Below, in pieces: positions 23,681 to 32,659 of a stretch of DNA of 52,494 nucleotides. The stretch spans positions 1 to 52,494 of the forward strand of contig JAHILT010000017.1 in the NCBI GenBank assembly GCA_018896875.1, written 5' to 3'. The stretch's first letter is position 1. Every line of letters begins with the position of its first letter. The stretch is from Patescibacteria group bacterium. GTDB taxonomy: Bacteria; Patescibacteriota; Minisyncoccia; UBA6257; 02-FULL-45-10c. The notes beneath the pieces were generated by a model. The model did no database searches. It was not told the DNA's origin and worked only from the letters and a program-made list of their open reading frames with translations. A program made the translations under genes and the position numbers.

Positions 23681-25401
23681 ACATTACTCTCTCGTTGTTT
23701 TAAAATTTGCTCTGGTTTGGTTGTTATTATTTTGTCTTCTAAATATGAAGCGATAACTTTTATAGCTACATGATTTAGTCCGGCAAAGAATAATCCTTCT
23801 CCTATCGCTGCGTCAAGAAGTAAGCTTTTTTCGCCCTCAGTTAAATTAAATGATTTAGTAACCATATCTATTGTTGCGGGAGATTGTTTCAATAAGAGTT
23901 GGAGAGAAGAATTAGTTACAATTGGTCGTCCATAAGGCGATTTCAAAAAGTCTTCTACGTCCTGGGTAATAGTAGTTAATCCTAAATAATATTTTCTGCA
24001 TCTTTTTGCTAAACCAAAAAGGAATGATGATCCGTCATCGTATTTCATTAATATCCATGCCTCATCTATTATTAATATTCTTTTTTTTAATTCTGCGCGG
24101 ACAAGATCCCATATAAAATTCAAAATAATATACATTGCTATTGGTCTAAGCTCTTCTTCTAAGTCGCGGATAGAGAATACGATTAAACGATTTTTAACGT
24201 CTATATTTGTCCGTTGATTAGTGAATCCAGCATAACTGCCACTAGTGTATTTATACAATCTTTGCGCCAGAATTTTTCCTCCTTCCATATTTTCCAATAT
24301 TTTTTGCAAATCTTCTAAGAGAGGAGGAGTAGATTTAGAAAAATCTTTGCCAGTAGCGATGTCGTGGGACGCATATGTTTCAGTAATTGATCTGTCTAAA
24401 ATAGAATCTTCTTCTGGCGTTAATTTTCCCATCATAAGTTTTAATAAGCCAGCCAAGTTAACTATATGAGATCTTAATGTATCATCAGGATCTTCGTCTT
24501 TAGGAACAACTGGAAGATCAAAAGGGTTGATATGATTTTCTGATGCTAAAGAAACTTTAAAATAACTACCACCAACAGAAGATGCTAATGCTTCATATTC
24601 ATTTTCTGGATCTATAATTAAAACATCTACTCCCATCATCAATAATCTTAAGGCTTCTAATTTTACGGCATATGATTTACCACTACCAGCCTTAGCGAAA
24701 ACAACCATATTAGCGTTTTCTAAAGAGAAACGATCAAAAATAATTAATGTATTATTACTTTGATTTATACCGTAAAGTATTCCTTCTTCGGAAGTTAAAT
24801 CTGCTGAAGTGAATGGAAAAAATGAAGAAAGAGGTCCTGAATTAAGAGGCGCGTGAACAGCAAGTTTATCTTCCCCTAAAGGAATTGAAGAATTAAATCC
24901 TTCTATTTGCTGGAATAAAGAAGGTTTTACATAAACTAGTCTACTTTCTAAAAGATTTACTATTTTATTTTCTAATTTATTTAGATTTTCTAGATTATCC
25001 GCGTAAATGGTTATATAAACACCAACATTGAAAAGTCGTTCTGTCGCTTGTTGAAGAGAATCCCTTAGGCTTTCAACATCTTGAAAGGCGGTTTCTAAAA
25101 GAGGATCTCGCACGACTCCCTTGCCTTGTTTTTCGTATATTTGTGATTCAACTTGAGCAGCTTTTTTTCTTAATTTTTTTAAAGCTAGATTAGTTTCAAC
25201 AGGATGAACAAAAATAGAAACATCAATTAAATCAGGCATATTAATGACAGAAGAAAACCAACCAGTAGAAAGATAACGAGGATAAGAAAAAATAAATAGT
25301 GTTTTGACTAATTTGTCTCCAAGTTTCAAAAAATTAGAATTAACTTCTAACGCCGCAGGAGCGATTAAATCTATGATGTTTTTATTGTCGTTATTTTCCA
25401 T
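23677..25401 (-). CDS. VirB4-like type IV secretion ATPase (C-terminal part of a split VirB4/TraC)
   Basis: AAA+/HerA-FtsK-like ATPase that powers type IV secretion or pilus assembly. Seen: Walker A FAKAGSGKSYAVKLEALRL, then GVDVLIIDPENEYEAL, Walker B RILIIDEAWILM, and TITQDVEDFLKSPYGRPIVT with QLLLKQSP, all typical of VirB4. 574 residues is shorter than classical VirB4 (about 800). The missing N-terminal part appears to be the separate 217-residue gene immediately upstream. No VirD4 coupling protein is seen in the window. Confidence 0.92.
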   Translation of the reverse strand: MENNDNKNIIDLIAPAALEVNSNFLKLGDKLVKTLFIFSYPRYLSTGWFSSVINMPDLIDVSIFVHPVETNLALKKLRKKAAQVESQIYEKQGKGVVRDPLLETAFQDVESLRDSLQQATERLFNVGVYITIYADNLENLNKLENKIVNLLESRLVYVKPSLFQQIEGFNSSIPLGEDKLAVHAPLNSGPLSSFFPFTSADLTSEEGILYGINQSNNTLIIFDRFSLENANMVVFAKAGSGKSYAVKLEALRLLMMGVDVLIIDPENEYEALASSVGGSYFKVSLASENHINPFDLPVVPKDEDPDDTLRSHIVNLAGLLKLMMGKLTPEEDSILDRSITETYASHDIATGKDFSKSTPPLLEDLQKILENMEGGKILAQRLYKYTSGSYAGFTNQRTNIDVKNRLIVFSIRDLEEELRPIAMYIILNFIWDLVRAELKKRILIIDEAWILMKYDDGSSFLFGLAKRCRKYYLGLTTITQDVEDFLKSPYGRPIVTNSSLQLLLKQSPATIDMVTKSFNLTEGEKSLLLDAAIGEGLFFAGLNHVAIKVIASYLEDKIITTKPEQILKQRESNV

Positions 25402-25425
25402 AATTAGTTTTTAATTTAACTTTAT

Positions 25426-26079
25426 TTAGCTCTTCTTTTCTATAGTGCTTGGATTATAAAGATTACGGAACAAATCAGAAAGCTCCTCGTCATTCAAAGG
25501 AATAGTTCTAAGCCCAACCTGATTGAGCCCGTCTATTACTTCGTTAATTCTTAAATCTAATTGTTCTAAATATTCTTCTTCTGTTTTCTTTTTGGATTCT
25601 ATTTCTGGTTTTTTAGTTCCAAACAAACCAAGCACCGCTTTTTTTAGTCCAGAGCCCGCCTTAGAAATAGATACAGGATCGAATGGTACTACAACAAAAA
25701 AATTTTTTGACATAATAGCATTTTGAGCCACGAACGCTTTTATAAATTCTCTATATTCAAAAATTTGATTTTTTAAAAGCTCATTAGTTTCTTGGCTTTC
25801 GCGTTTTTCTACTTTATCAAGATAGTTTTTGATATTTAATTTTCTAGAATGTATAAAAAATTGGAGTGTGAAATCTGATGAATTTAAAAATCGTTGAAAA
25901 GCGTACGTAATCATTTCTTGCTCTTCATTAGATTTTAAATCAAAATTTATCCCTGAAACTATTAAAATTTTTCTATAAGAGCCATTTTTCAATTTAATTA
26001 CTCCATTGTTAATAGACTCAATGTTTATAAATTGTTGAGTTGATAAAGATGCTGGCGATGATTGTGGTGTATTAGGCAT
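25426..26079 (-). CDS. TraC/VirB4 N-terminal-like protein
   Basis: 217 residues beginning with a Ser/Pro lead, then FINIESINNGVIKLKNGSYR and KILIVSGINFDLKSNEEQEM. This resembles the N-terminal domain of TraC/VirB4 proteins (YR..L.V.GINF). A long helical segment follows (about 90-130), ending with NEVIDGLNQVGLRTIPLNDE, LSDLFRNLYNP, the link that in fused VirB4 leads to the ATPase. It lies 24 bases before the ATPase gene, so the pair looks like a gene split that is kept together. Confidence 0.75.
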   Translation of the reverse strand: MPNTPQSSPASLSTQQFINIESINNGVIKLKNGSYRKILIVSGINFDLKSNEEQEMITYAFQRFLNSSDFTLQFFIHSRKLNIKNYLDKVEKRESQETNELLKNQIFEYREFIKAFVAQNAIMSKNFFVVVPFDPVSISKAGSGLKKAVLGLFGTKKPEIESKKKTEEEYLEQLDLRINEVIDGLNQVGLRTIPLNDEELSDLFRNLYNPSTIEKKS

Positions 26080-26137
26080 AAAGTAATTATAAAATATTAA
26101 ATAGAAAAGTTCTAATTAGATTAATTTTATTAGTTGA

Positions 26138-26650
26138 TTATTTATAATCAATTCTTCTAGCTATTTCTTTTTCTCCTGTGATTTTTCTGAAAACTTCATA
26201 TTGTTCTTGATGAGATTTGGATTGGTTGAAAATAGCTGGATGTGTGGTTTTTTCGCGTTTTGGGATAGGCGTTTTTGAGGTAAGAAGACGTTGCCAGATG
26301 TCTCCTAATGGTTTTTTAGACTCAGTGGATTTTTCAATTTCTTTGCCCTTTTGAATTTCAGATGATTTGATTTTTGTTTTTTTCCAAAGGTAAAATTTTG
26401 GTTGCCAAAAATAATTAATACTAGACGCAACTATTTTGGGCAATGGTATTCCATTGATTTTGGCTATAGCCAAAGAAATTGTTATTGTATTTATTGGTAT
26501 CGTTAAAAATACCCAAAGCCAGAGATTTAGGAAAAAGAATAAGAAAAATGTTAAACCTGCACCCATAGCAATATATACAAATTGCTTCAAGGTAAATGGT
26601 CCTATAATTTTATCTTCTGTTTCTATGAATTGAGGAACTTGAAATTGCAT
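26138..26650 (-). CDS. PrgI family protein (VirB3-like)
   Basis: Small membrane component found next to VirB4 in Gram-positive-type conjugation loci. Seen: MQFQVPQFIETEDKIIGPFT, LKQFVYIAMGAGLTFFLFFF and LWLWVFLTIPINTITISLA (two helices), then IPLPKIVASSINYFWQPKFY, LWKK. That is the full PrgI pattern, followed by a basic cytoplasmic tail of about 70 residues. It lies between the proline-rich protein and the TraC N-terminal-like protein. Confidence 0.88.
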   Translation of the reverse strand: MQFQVPQFIETEDKIIGPFTLKQFVYIAMGAGLTFFLFFFLNLWLWVFLTIPINTITISLAIAKINGIPLPKIVASSINYFWQPKFYLWKKTKIKSSEIQKGKEIEKSTESKKPLGDIWQRLLTSKTPIPKREKTTHPAIFNQSKSHQEQYEVFRKITGEKEIARRIDYK

Positions 26651-26660
26651 AAATTGTAAA

Positions 26661-28010
26661 TTAATCAGTTGATTTAGATCTTAGGTCAACAGTATTTCCA
26701 GACACTTTTGTAAAGGTGGTCAAATTAATAACATCCCCCTTCTTTGATTCTTGTTTTTTTGGAATCCCAGCATTATTAAGATTGGTTTTGTGTCCTATAT
26801 AATGAACTATTTTTTCGGGCTCTTTTTGGGATAAATTAGTCTTGTTTTCTATAAGCTCGGAAATGGGTTTTTGCCAAATAGCTTGATCTGACCCTCCTTC
26901 GCAAGGCTTCGGGCGGGCAAGCGAAGTAGTTGGTTTTTTAATATTTATTTTTTCTTGCTGGCTTGTTTTGAGTAATGGTTGAATGGATTGAGGAGGGGTT
27001 GGTAATGTTATTTTTTTTGGTTGAGGTGTAGGTTTGTTAATTGGAGATATAGGAATATTGGGTTTAGGAGTGATTGTAATTGGTTTTTGTTCAATTTTTG
27101 GTTTTGGTGATGAGGTCGTCATAAAACTTTTAATTTTATCGAAAATATTTGGCACAGTTTGATTGTTTTTCGCTTCTTTCTTGTCGCTAGTTATTTGCTT
27201 GTTTTCAGAGTTATTAATCGTTAGCGGCATCCCAAATTTAGCACTTTTTGGTAATTCTGTTTCTAAATGGACTGACACTGGTTTTGGAGGAGAGGTCTTT
27301 TTAATGAAAGAAGGGTCTACTTTTAAATTTAGAGAGGAGTCTTTTCTGAAGGTATTATCAGAGGGTTTAGACGTTGTAGTTTTCAGAAATTGGTCTTTGG
27401 TTTGAATAATAAATGGAGCAGGGGCGTTTTCTTGCTGCGAATAATTTACTGCTTCGCCTTTTTGGGTGGCTTCTTTCTCTATTTGCCCCGTGAAATTGCG
27501 ATTCTGCCGCACTATTTCACTGGGATCATTCCCGCGGCGAGAATCTAGGCCATCCTTTTTATCGTTGGTTATAGAGACTGGTTCTGGCTTAATAATAATA
27601 GGTTCTTCGCCTACAGGAGAATCAAGTTTATCAGACTTCTGCGTTTTTTCTTGCTCTTCTAAAGATGGAGGATTGTAGTTTTTCTCTAAATCAGTCTTCA
27701 AGGGATTCAAAAGTTTTTGTTTAAGTTCTATTTCGATAAAATTAGCTTTTTGAAGATCAATATCAAAAAAAGTATGCAACTCAGAGGCGACTTCTTCTGG
27801 TTTTAAATAGCCTAAAAAAACTTCCATTACAAGCAAATTGACTTTTTTTATTTGTTCTTCGTCTAGTTTGTAATCTTGTGCAATAGAAAGTACGAGCTTA
27901 GCGTTTTTATCAGCCAAAAGCTCTTTTTTAAGATTATTAGGAAGCTTCTCAAATCTTTTTTGCACTTCTAGTTTATCAGCTTCATATTTATTTTGATCGT
28001 TATTTGGCAT
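26661..28010 (-). CDS. Pro/Lys/Thr-rich disordered protein of the secretion locus, with in-frame repeats
   Basis: 449 residues. About 1-105 are helical (KRFEKLPNNLKKELLADKNA; DEEQIKKVNLLVMEVFLGYL) and may be a small folded domain. The rest is Pro/Lys/Ser-rich and low in complexity (ITITPKPNIPISPINKPTPQ). Two stretches come from dispersed repeats: GLDSRRGNDPSEIVRQNRNF near 27487-27551, and ARPKPCEGGSDQ near 26892-26924. There is no signal peptide, so it is cytoplasmic. A disordered linker that tolerates insertions is a fair reading; its specific role is unknown. Confidence 0.6.
   Translation of the reverse strand: MPNNDQNKYEADKLEVQKRFEKLPNNLKKELLADKNAKLVLSIAQDYKLDEEQIKKVNLLVMEVFLGYLKPEEVASELHTFFDIDLQKANFIEIELKQKLLNPLKTDLEKNYNPPSLEEQEKTQKSDKLDSPVGEEPIIIKPEPVSITNDKKDGLDSRRGNDPSEIVRQNRNFTGQIEKEATQKGEAVNYSQQENAPAPFIIQTKDQFLKTTTSKPSDNTFRKDSSLNLKVDPSFIKKTSPPKPVSVHLETELPKSAKFGMPLTINNSENKQITSDKKEAKNNQTVPNIFDKIKSFMTTSSPKPKIEQKPITITPKPNIPISPINKPTPQPKKITLPTPPQSIQPLLKTSQQEKINIKKPTTSLARPKPCEGGSDQAIWQKPISELIENKTNLSQKEPEKIVHYIGHKTNLNNAGIPKKQESKKGDVINLTTFTKVSGNTVDLRSKSTD
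26892..26924. repeat. GC-rich dispersed repeat in the proline-rich gene
   Basis: CCCTCCTTCGCAAGGCTTCG then GGCGGGCAAGCGA. The GC content contrasts with the neighbourhood, and it reads in frame as ARPKPCEGGS. From general knowledge this 'ACEGGS' type is a common intragenic repeat. Confidence 0.6.
27487..27551. repeat. Composite palindromic repeat in the proline-rich gene
   Basis: GTGAAAT at about 27490 and ATTTCAC at about 27514 are inverted. This is followed by GGATCATTCCCGCGGCGAGA and ATCTAGGCC, a short form of the 9801-9851 repeat. The frame stays open. Confidence 0.55.
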
Positions 28011-28057
28011 TTAGAGATTACTTAATTTCGAAATTTAATGTAAATTTATTTTTGTTT

Positions 28058-29623
28058 TTATTCAGATTTTTCTGGCTTTGACTCTTCCGCTTTTTTTTCA
28101 ACTTTTTCTAATCTTTCTTTAAGCTCTTCTACTTCTTCGTTCGGACCTTGTTTCTCTTTTTCTATATTTTCGCTAACTCCTTTTATTTTACCCTTTGTTC
28201 TTTCGGCGTCTGTCTCAAGAGATTTTATTTTATTTTGATCAGGATTATTTGCTGTTTTTTCTTTAAAGATAGCTGAATTTATTGTTTCTAGGTTTTTATT
28301 AAGATCTCCTAGTCCCTTTGTCATTAAATCGATATTTTTTATTGTTCTTTCTTCCTTCTTTTTCTTTTTTTCTTCTTTTTTTATTCCAATGTCAACTCTT
28401 CTAGCTTTATAGCCTTTTACTCCTACTAGCATTTCATCCATACCCGCGCCTACTATGCTTTTAATACTAGATGTTCCTCCTGTTTCATATACTTTTTTAG
28501 CTCCTTCTCCAATTACCTTCGCTTCTTTTCTATATGTTTGATATTTTTGGTTTAATTTTTGCAACCAAGGACGTTTGCTTTCGGTTATTCCTTCTCCTGC
28601 TTTACCAGCGACATATTTGCCAGTCCTAAGTGCTCCGCTACCAAGTTTTAGAGGCAATGTTTTTCCGAGAAAATTTACTGCTCCCCTAGCTGATGCTAAT
28701 CCTCCTTTTGCTCCCGCAATAGACATAAATTCAGCCGCCATTAATCCTCCTAGAAGAAGCGCGACCATCATAATCATTGATCCTGCATCACTAGCTATAT
28801 TACTCATTGCTCCGGCACCACCATCAATCGCGGCGCTTTTAAGTCCTAATGGTTCGTATAAATCCGCGGATTTTAACGCTAAATAAATAAAAAATGCGGC
28901 AGCTGGACCGAAAAATGTTTGTTTTAAAAATGCACTTACCCACTTGCTCCATAATCCGCTACCAAATGTCCACATTAGTATCGCCCCCGGCATTAAAACA
29001 AGCAAAATGCCTATTGTGATGTATCGTCTAAGATACATTATAGCTAAGGTAAACATCGTAATAGCTGAAACAGCCGTCATTATATTTATAAATATTAAAT
29101 TATTTACAAATGCCACTGTTCCTCCCCCAAAGGTTTTTAGACTTTCTGAAAATTCTGCTACGGGCGGCTTAAGGAAACTTCCAGGAGAAAGACTTCCAGC
29201 TATGGCTTGAGAAATACCCCCGCTTCCTGTCGTAGTGTAAGCGCTATGAAGAAAAAAGTTCATAAAAATACCAGCAATATCAAGAGCCATTCCAGCTATT
29301 AAAATACTGAAGTTTATGAGAAGGGCGGCGATAATCAATTTTGGCAAAGTTTTTTTTGCTTGAAAACTTTCATTTCTTAGTATTGTGCCGAAAGCAATAA
29401 TTATTATTAACAAAACAAAACCAAGATTAGCTATATCTCTGGTAATTTCCCAGCCGATTTCAACGACTGGATTATCAATAATTTTAGAATTCAAAACTAA
29501 AACCCAATTTAGCATTAATCCAGCCAAAAAAAGCAATTTAGAAAAACAGTATCCTATCAAATAAAGGACTACACTGACTGTCCACGTTGCGACTTGAATA
29601 GCGCTATTAGCAATTATACCCAT
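28058..29623 (-). CDS. Polytopic TrbL/VirB6-like membrane protein
   Basis: 521 residues. About seven or eight hydrophobic helices lie within residues 1-310 (for example LGFVLLIIIIAFGTILRN, LIIAALLINFSILIAGMALD, ITIGILLVLMPGAILMWTFG, MIMMVALLLGGLMAAEFMSI). A long charged cytoplasmic tail rich in Glu/Lys follows (coiled-coil, about 420-521). This is the build of TrbL/VirB6 channel proteins of type IV secretion. It lies 24 bases after the 535-residue gene and is followed by the proline-rich gene in the same direction. Confidence 0.78.
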   Translation of the reverse strand: MGIIANSAIQVATWTVSVVLYLIGYCFSKLLFLAGLMLNWVLVLNSKIIDNPVVEIGWEITRDIANLGFVLLIIIIAFGTILRNESFQAKKTLPKLIIAALLINFSILIAGMALDIAGIFMNFFLHSAYTTTGSGGISQAIAGSLSPGSFLKPPVAEFSESLKTFGGGTVAFVNNLIFINIMTAVSAITMFTLAIMYLRRYITIGILLVLMPGAILMWTFGSGLWSKWVSAFLKQTFFGPAAAFFIYLALKSADLYEPLGLKSAAIDGGAGAMSNIASDAGSMIMMVALLLGGLMAAEFMSIAGAKGGLASARGAVNFLGKTLPLKLGSGALRTGKYVAGKAGEGITESKRPWLQKLNQKYQTYRKEAKVIGEGAKKVYETGGTSSIKSIVGAGMDEMLVGVKGYKARRVDIGIKKEEKKKKKEERTIKNIDLMTKGLGDLNKNLETINSAIFKEKTANNPDQNKIKSLETDAERTKGKIKGVSENIEKEKQGPNEEVEELKERLEKVEKKAEESKPEKSE

Positions 29624-29647
29624 TTAATGCAAATTTTTAATTTGTTT

Positions 29648-31255
29648 TTAGTCATTTGTTTCTTCGTCTGTTGGGCAAGAAAGTTCTCCAGAATTTAAAA
29701 GCTCAAATACATCTTTATAGCCACCAAGCGTGGAATCAAGCAATAAAAGTTCGTCAGAATAGTTTTGAACATCCGTTAATCCTACTTGCGCTTCGTTAAG
29801 CGCTTCGTTGGCGGATTCTAAATCTAATACGCCACTAGATTCCAAATGACTATAATTCATAAACATTGTTTCTTGGTTGTCTTCATCTAAATTATCAAAA
29901 CTTGCTTTTACACTCTCTAAATCTAAGATATTATCATCCAAGCTTATTACAGTAGGCGCTAAGTCGTTATTAATGACATCGCTGATTGTTTCTAATTTAT
30001 CTCCGAGATTCCCTGGATTCAGAGCCGTTGATTGTTCAGGGGTGAGTCCACTATCGGCGCTACATCCTTCAAGAGTCGCTAGCTCATTATATAATACACT
30101 CAAAATACCAATAGATTGATTAATGATATTAACTGTGTTGGTTTTTACAGTTAATACTGAATTAATAGTATCCAAATACATAGCCTTAGTATTATCTAGA
30201 GTGATTTGATTAATTAGGCTAAATCTATCTTTCTGCCATTTAGTCCACCCAAGTGCGTTGTCAGGAATATCTTCTTCTGATGTTCCTAACCATCCCACAA
30301 GTCCGTCATTTGCTAATACGCCTAATCTAAATAACGCGGCGTCGGCAAGCGCACCGAGATAAAGAGCCATGTCGTTAGAGGTCAAAACAGCATCAGTTTT
30401 ACGTTCCACCGCTTTTGTTGTTGCTCCGGCCAAAACTTGTCCTGGGGTAAGCACCTCGCAAACAGGTTTTCCTGTTTCTGGGTCTGGTTTGCAAACAGTT
30501 TGAGATTTAAATCCTAAATTAACAGTAGCTTCTAAATTTTTTTGTTCTAAAATTGATTTAGTTCCTCTTTCTAATTCGTCTCGCATCGCCAAAGAAGATC
30601 CGAAAAAATTATTTTGCGGTTCCCATAAAGCGTTATAAGTAACCCATTTTCCTATATTTTTTTTATCAAAATTTTCAATAGCGTCTTCTACATTATCAAC
30701 AACTTCGCTCAAGGTACATTCAATTTCTTTGGAAAATTTTTGTGGCTCCGAACCAAAGCCAATGGCCATATTCACTTGAAACGGAGTACAAAACGCAGGC
30801 ATAGATTCTTGAATAACTGTTCCCGCCCAATCATCAGCCGCTTTTTCTAGAAAACCGCCAAAATCGGTGATAAACGGAGGACTGCCACCCTTTCCTCCAG
30901 TTTTAATCCATTCAATGGTTTGATCCATTATTCTATCTAATATCATTTTTTTAAGTTTTTGCCCAGCTGTTTCTATAAGAGCTTTTTTTATGGCTATCCA
31001 AAGATCTTTGTACCATTTAGCTTGATCTTGAATCTTTTTGCCTTTATCATCAACGAGTAATCCTGATGGTGTTACTGCTAGTGCTCCTGTGCCAGTTAAC
31101 ATACTAGGATCTAAATAATCAACAATAGATCCTCCTTCTATGTCTAAAATTCCAGCCATAACCCTTTCTGTTTTCAAAGAAAAAACAGACGGATTAAATA
31201 TTAATCCACATAAGATACTTCCTATTATAATTTTTTTGTAAAAGTTTATGTTCAT
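29648..31255 (-). CDS. Secreted protein of the type IV secretion-like locus
   Basis: 535 residues with an N-terminal signal (KIIIGSILCGLIFNPSVFSL). The mature part is largely alpha-helical, with a central Cys pair region (TVCKPDPETGKPVCEVLTPG) and helices such as KKALIETAGQKLKKMILDRI. No family is recognised. By position (first gene after the four-helix cassette and directly before the TrbL-like gene) it belongs to the secretion machine and could fill a VirB5/VirB8-like external role. This is inference from context only. Confidence 0.55.
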   Translation of the reverse strand: MNINFYKKIIIGSILCGLIFNPSVFSLKTERVMAGILDIEGGSIVDYLDPSMLTGTGALAVTPSGLLVDDKGKKIQDQAKWYKDLWIAIKKALIETAGQKLKKMILDRIMDQTIEWIKTGGKGGSPPFITDFGGFLEKAADDWAGTVIQESMPAFCTPFQVNMAIGFGSEPQKFSKEIECTLSEVVDNVEDAIENFDKKNIGKWVTYNALWEPQNNFFGSSLAMRDELERGTKSILEQKNLEATVNLGFKSQTVCKPDPETGKPVCEVLTPGQVLAGATTKAVERKTDAVLTSNDMALYLGALADAALFRLGVLANDGLVGWLGTSEEDIPDNALGWTKWQKDRFSLINQITLDNTKAMYLDTINSVLTVKTNTVNIINQSIGILSVLYNELATLEGCSADSGLTPEQSTALNPGNLGDKLETISDVINNDLAPTVISLDDNILDLESVKASFDNLDEDNQETMFMNYSHLESSGVLDLESANEALNEAQVGLTDVQNYSDELLLLDSTLGGYKDVFELLNSGELSCPTDEETND

Positions 31256-31336
31256 CTGTTTATTTTTATTTCATTATTTGGCATAAGATAATCATAACAA
31301 ATTACTAAATTAATTTTAAATAAGTTACGAGAATAT

Positions 31337-31366
31337 AGATTTAAGATTTAAGATTTAGGATTTAGG
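31337..31366. repeat. Left inverted repeat of the four-helix-bundle gene
   Basis: AGATTTAAGATTTAAGATTT then AGGATTTAGG. It covers the stop codon and last codons (FLNPKS). Its inverted partner is at 31748-31775. Confidence 0.7.
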
Positions 31367-31746
31367 AATGATTTAGATTTAGAAATGAGTCCTTGTAATA
31401 ATTTGTGCGTACAATTAGCTTGTTCGGCTATTTGTTGTAAATCAGTTTGTTTTAAATATCCGATGTCTTTAGCGATTAATAATTGATTTTTTAATTCAAT
31501 TAAAGATCCTTGAGAAATATAATAAAATTGTATTTTTTCTTTATAACCCTGCCTTCCAAACCCCTCGGCGATATTACTAGTGATTGAAATAGCTGCTCGA
31601 CGCATTTGATTGGTTAATGAATATAATTCATCTTTTGGGAATTTTTTGGTTAATTTATATATCATTATTATTAATTTATGTCCTTCTTGCCATACCTTTA
31701 AGTCGGTAAACGATTTTATTTTAGTTTTTCTTTGTTCGAAATCCAT
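31348..31746 (-). CDS. Four-helix bundle protein (23S rRNA intervening-sequence family)
   Basis: 132 residues of the family named for ORFs in 23S rRNA intervening sequences. Seen: FTDLKVWQEGHKLIIMIYKL, FPKDELYSLTNQMRRAAISI, TSNIAEGFGR, and FYYISQGSLIELKNQLLIAK. It sits inside the secretion locus between two genes on the same strand and is flanked by inverted AT-rich repeats that touch both ends of the ORF. This suggests a mobile single-gene cassette. The biochemical function of the family is not established. Confidence 0.92.
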   Translation of the reverse strand: MDFEQRKTKIKSFTDLKVWQEGHKLIIMIYKLTKKFPKDELYSLTNQMRRAAISITSNIAEGFGRQGYKEKIQFYYISQGSLIELKNQLLIAKDIGYLKQTDLQQIAEQANCTHKLLQGLISKSKSFLNPKS

Positions 31747-31747
31747 A

Positions 31748-31775
31748 TTCTTAAATCTTAAATCATAAATCTTTT
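31748..31775. repeat. Right inverted repeat of the four-helix-bundle gene
   Basis: ATTCTTAAATCTTAAATCAT then AAATCTTT, the reverse complement of the repeat at 31337-31366 apart from one added AT. It begins one base upstream of the start codon. Confidence 0.7.
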
Positions 31776-31780
31776 ATCAT

Positions 31781-32539
31781 CTAATCTAGATGAGTTTCTA
31801 TAAAATCTTTTATTTCTATACTAAGTATAACAAATTCTTCATTTGTTTTTAACAGCTCGTTAGCAGCAAGTATAGCTGATACGGGATCTTCTCCAGCATT
31901 AGCGCCTTTTTCAAATATATTTTTTTTAATACTTAATAATTCAATTTCTTTTTTATGAATATTTAAGGCTAGTCTAGGTATTGTGATGTTGTATAAAGCA
32001 TCTATTGCATACTTGTACGCTTCTTTGATTTTTACAAAATCATAAATATCTAAGCTTTCCGGATTACTCATCATAGAAGCGGGCATTTTTTTACTAGCAG
32101 TGATTAAAATATTATTGAAAGAATTAAAATATTCTAGAAGAGCTTCTTTGTTATTATCTTCGGAAATTTTTAAAGAAGAATTGTCTATTTTGGGTCTAAG
32201 GCTTGCTGGATTAAAGTTTTTTTGGGCTTCTACAATTAAATCTTCAACCATTTTTTCCGGCGCTGGAGCGTTAATCATAGTTTCTCCGTCAATATTCTTG
32301 AGCCCTTCTAAATTTTTTTCAGCAATACCAGCGCTAATTTTTTCGGTCAAAGCATCGGTTAAATTTTTATTATTACTTGTTCCTATAAGTTCAATTTCTA
32401 CAGGATTATTCTCAATAACATTTTCAGTATTGCTTATTTTTGCTGGAGCTGGTGAATTAGAATTAGAGACAATTAAATAAGCTCCAGTCAGTCCGAGCCC
32501 TAAAATTAGAGTAGTTATTATGATTTTAAACACACTCAT
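31781..32539 (-). CDS. Membrane-anchored helical protein, probably first gene of the secretion locus
   Basis: 252 residues. An N-terminal anchor (IIITTLILGLGLTGAYLIV, about 6-24) is followed by a Pro/Asn-rich linker and a mostly helical extracytoplasmic domain (KIKEAYKYAIDALYNITIPR; AILAANELLKTNEEFVILSI). No family is recognised. It precedes the 535-residue gene, with only the four-helix cassette between them. That may mean the cassette split an operon. Confidence 0.5.
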   Translation of the reverse strand: MSVFKIIITTLILGLGLTGAYLIVSNSNSPAPAKISNTENVIENNPVEIELIGTSNNKNLTDALTEKISAGIAEKNLEGLKNIDGETMINAPAPEKMVEDLIVEAQKNFNPASLRPKIDNSSLKISEDNNKEALLEYFNSFNNILITASKKMPASMMSNPESLDIYDFVKIKEAYKYAIDALYNITIPRLALNIHKKEIELLSIKKNIFEKGANAGEDPVSAILAANELLKTNEEFVILSIEIKDFIETHLD

Positions 32540-32630
32540 TACTTATTATTATACAATAAACAATCAAGGATTTAAAATTAAAAATTAGGATATTCTGCCA
32601 TTTTTTCCCTGAAGTCAAATCGTCATTCTT

Positions 32631-32659
32631 ATTCCCTCCTAAAGGAGGGGGATAATTTT
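32631..32659. repeat. Solo copy of the CCTCCTAAAGGAGG repeat at the rsmA 3' end
   Basis: ATTCCCTCCTAAAGGAGGGG then GATAATTTT. The stretch ATTCTTATTCCCTCCT matches the reverse complement of the right DUF559 repeat exactly. It supplies the last residues (IIPLL) and the stop of rsmA. Confidence 0.7.
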
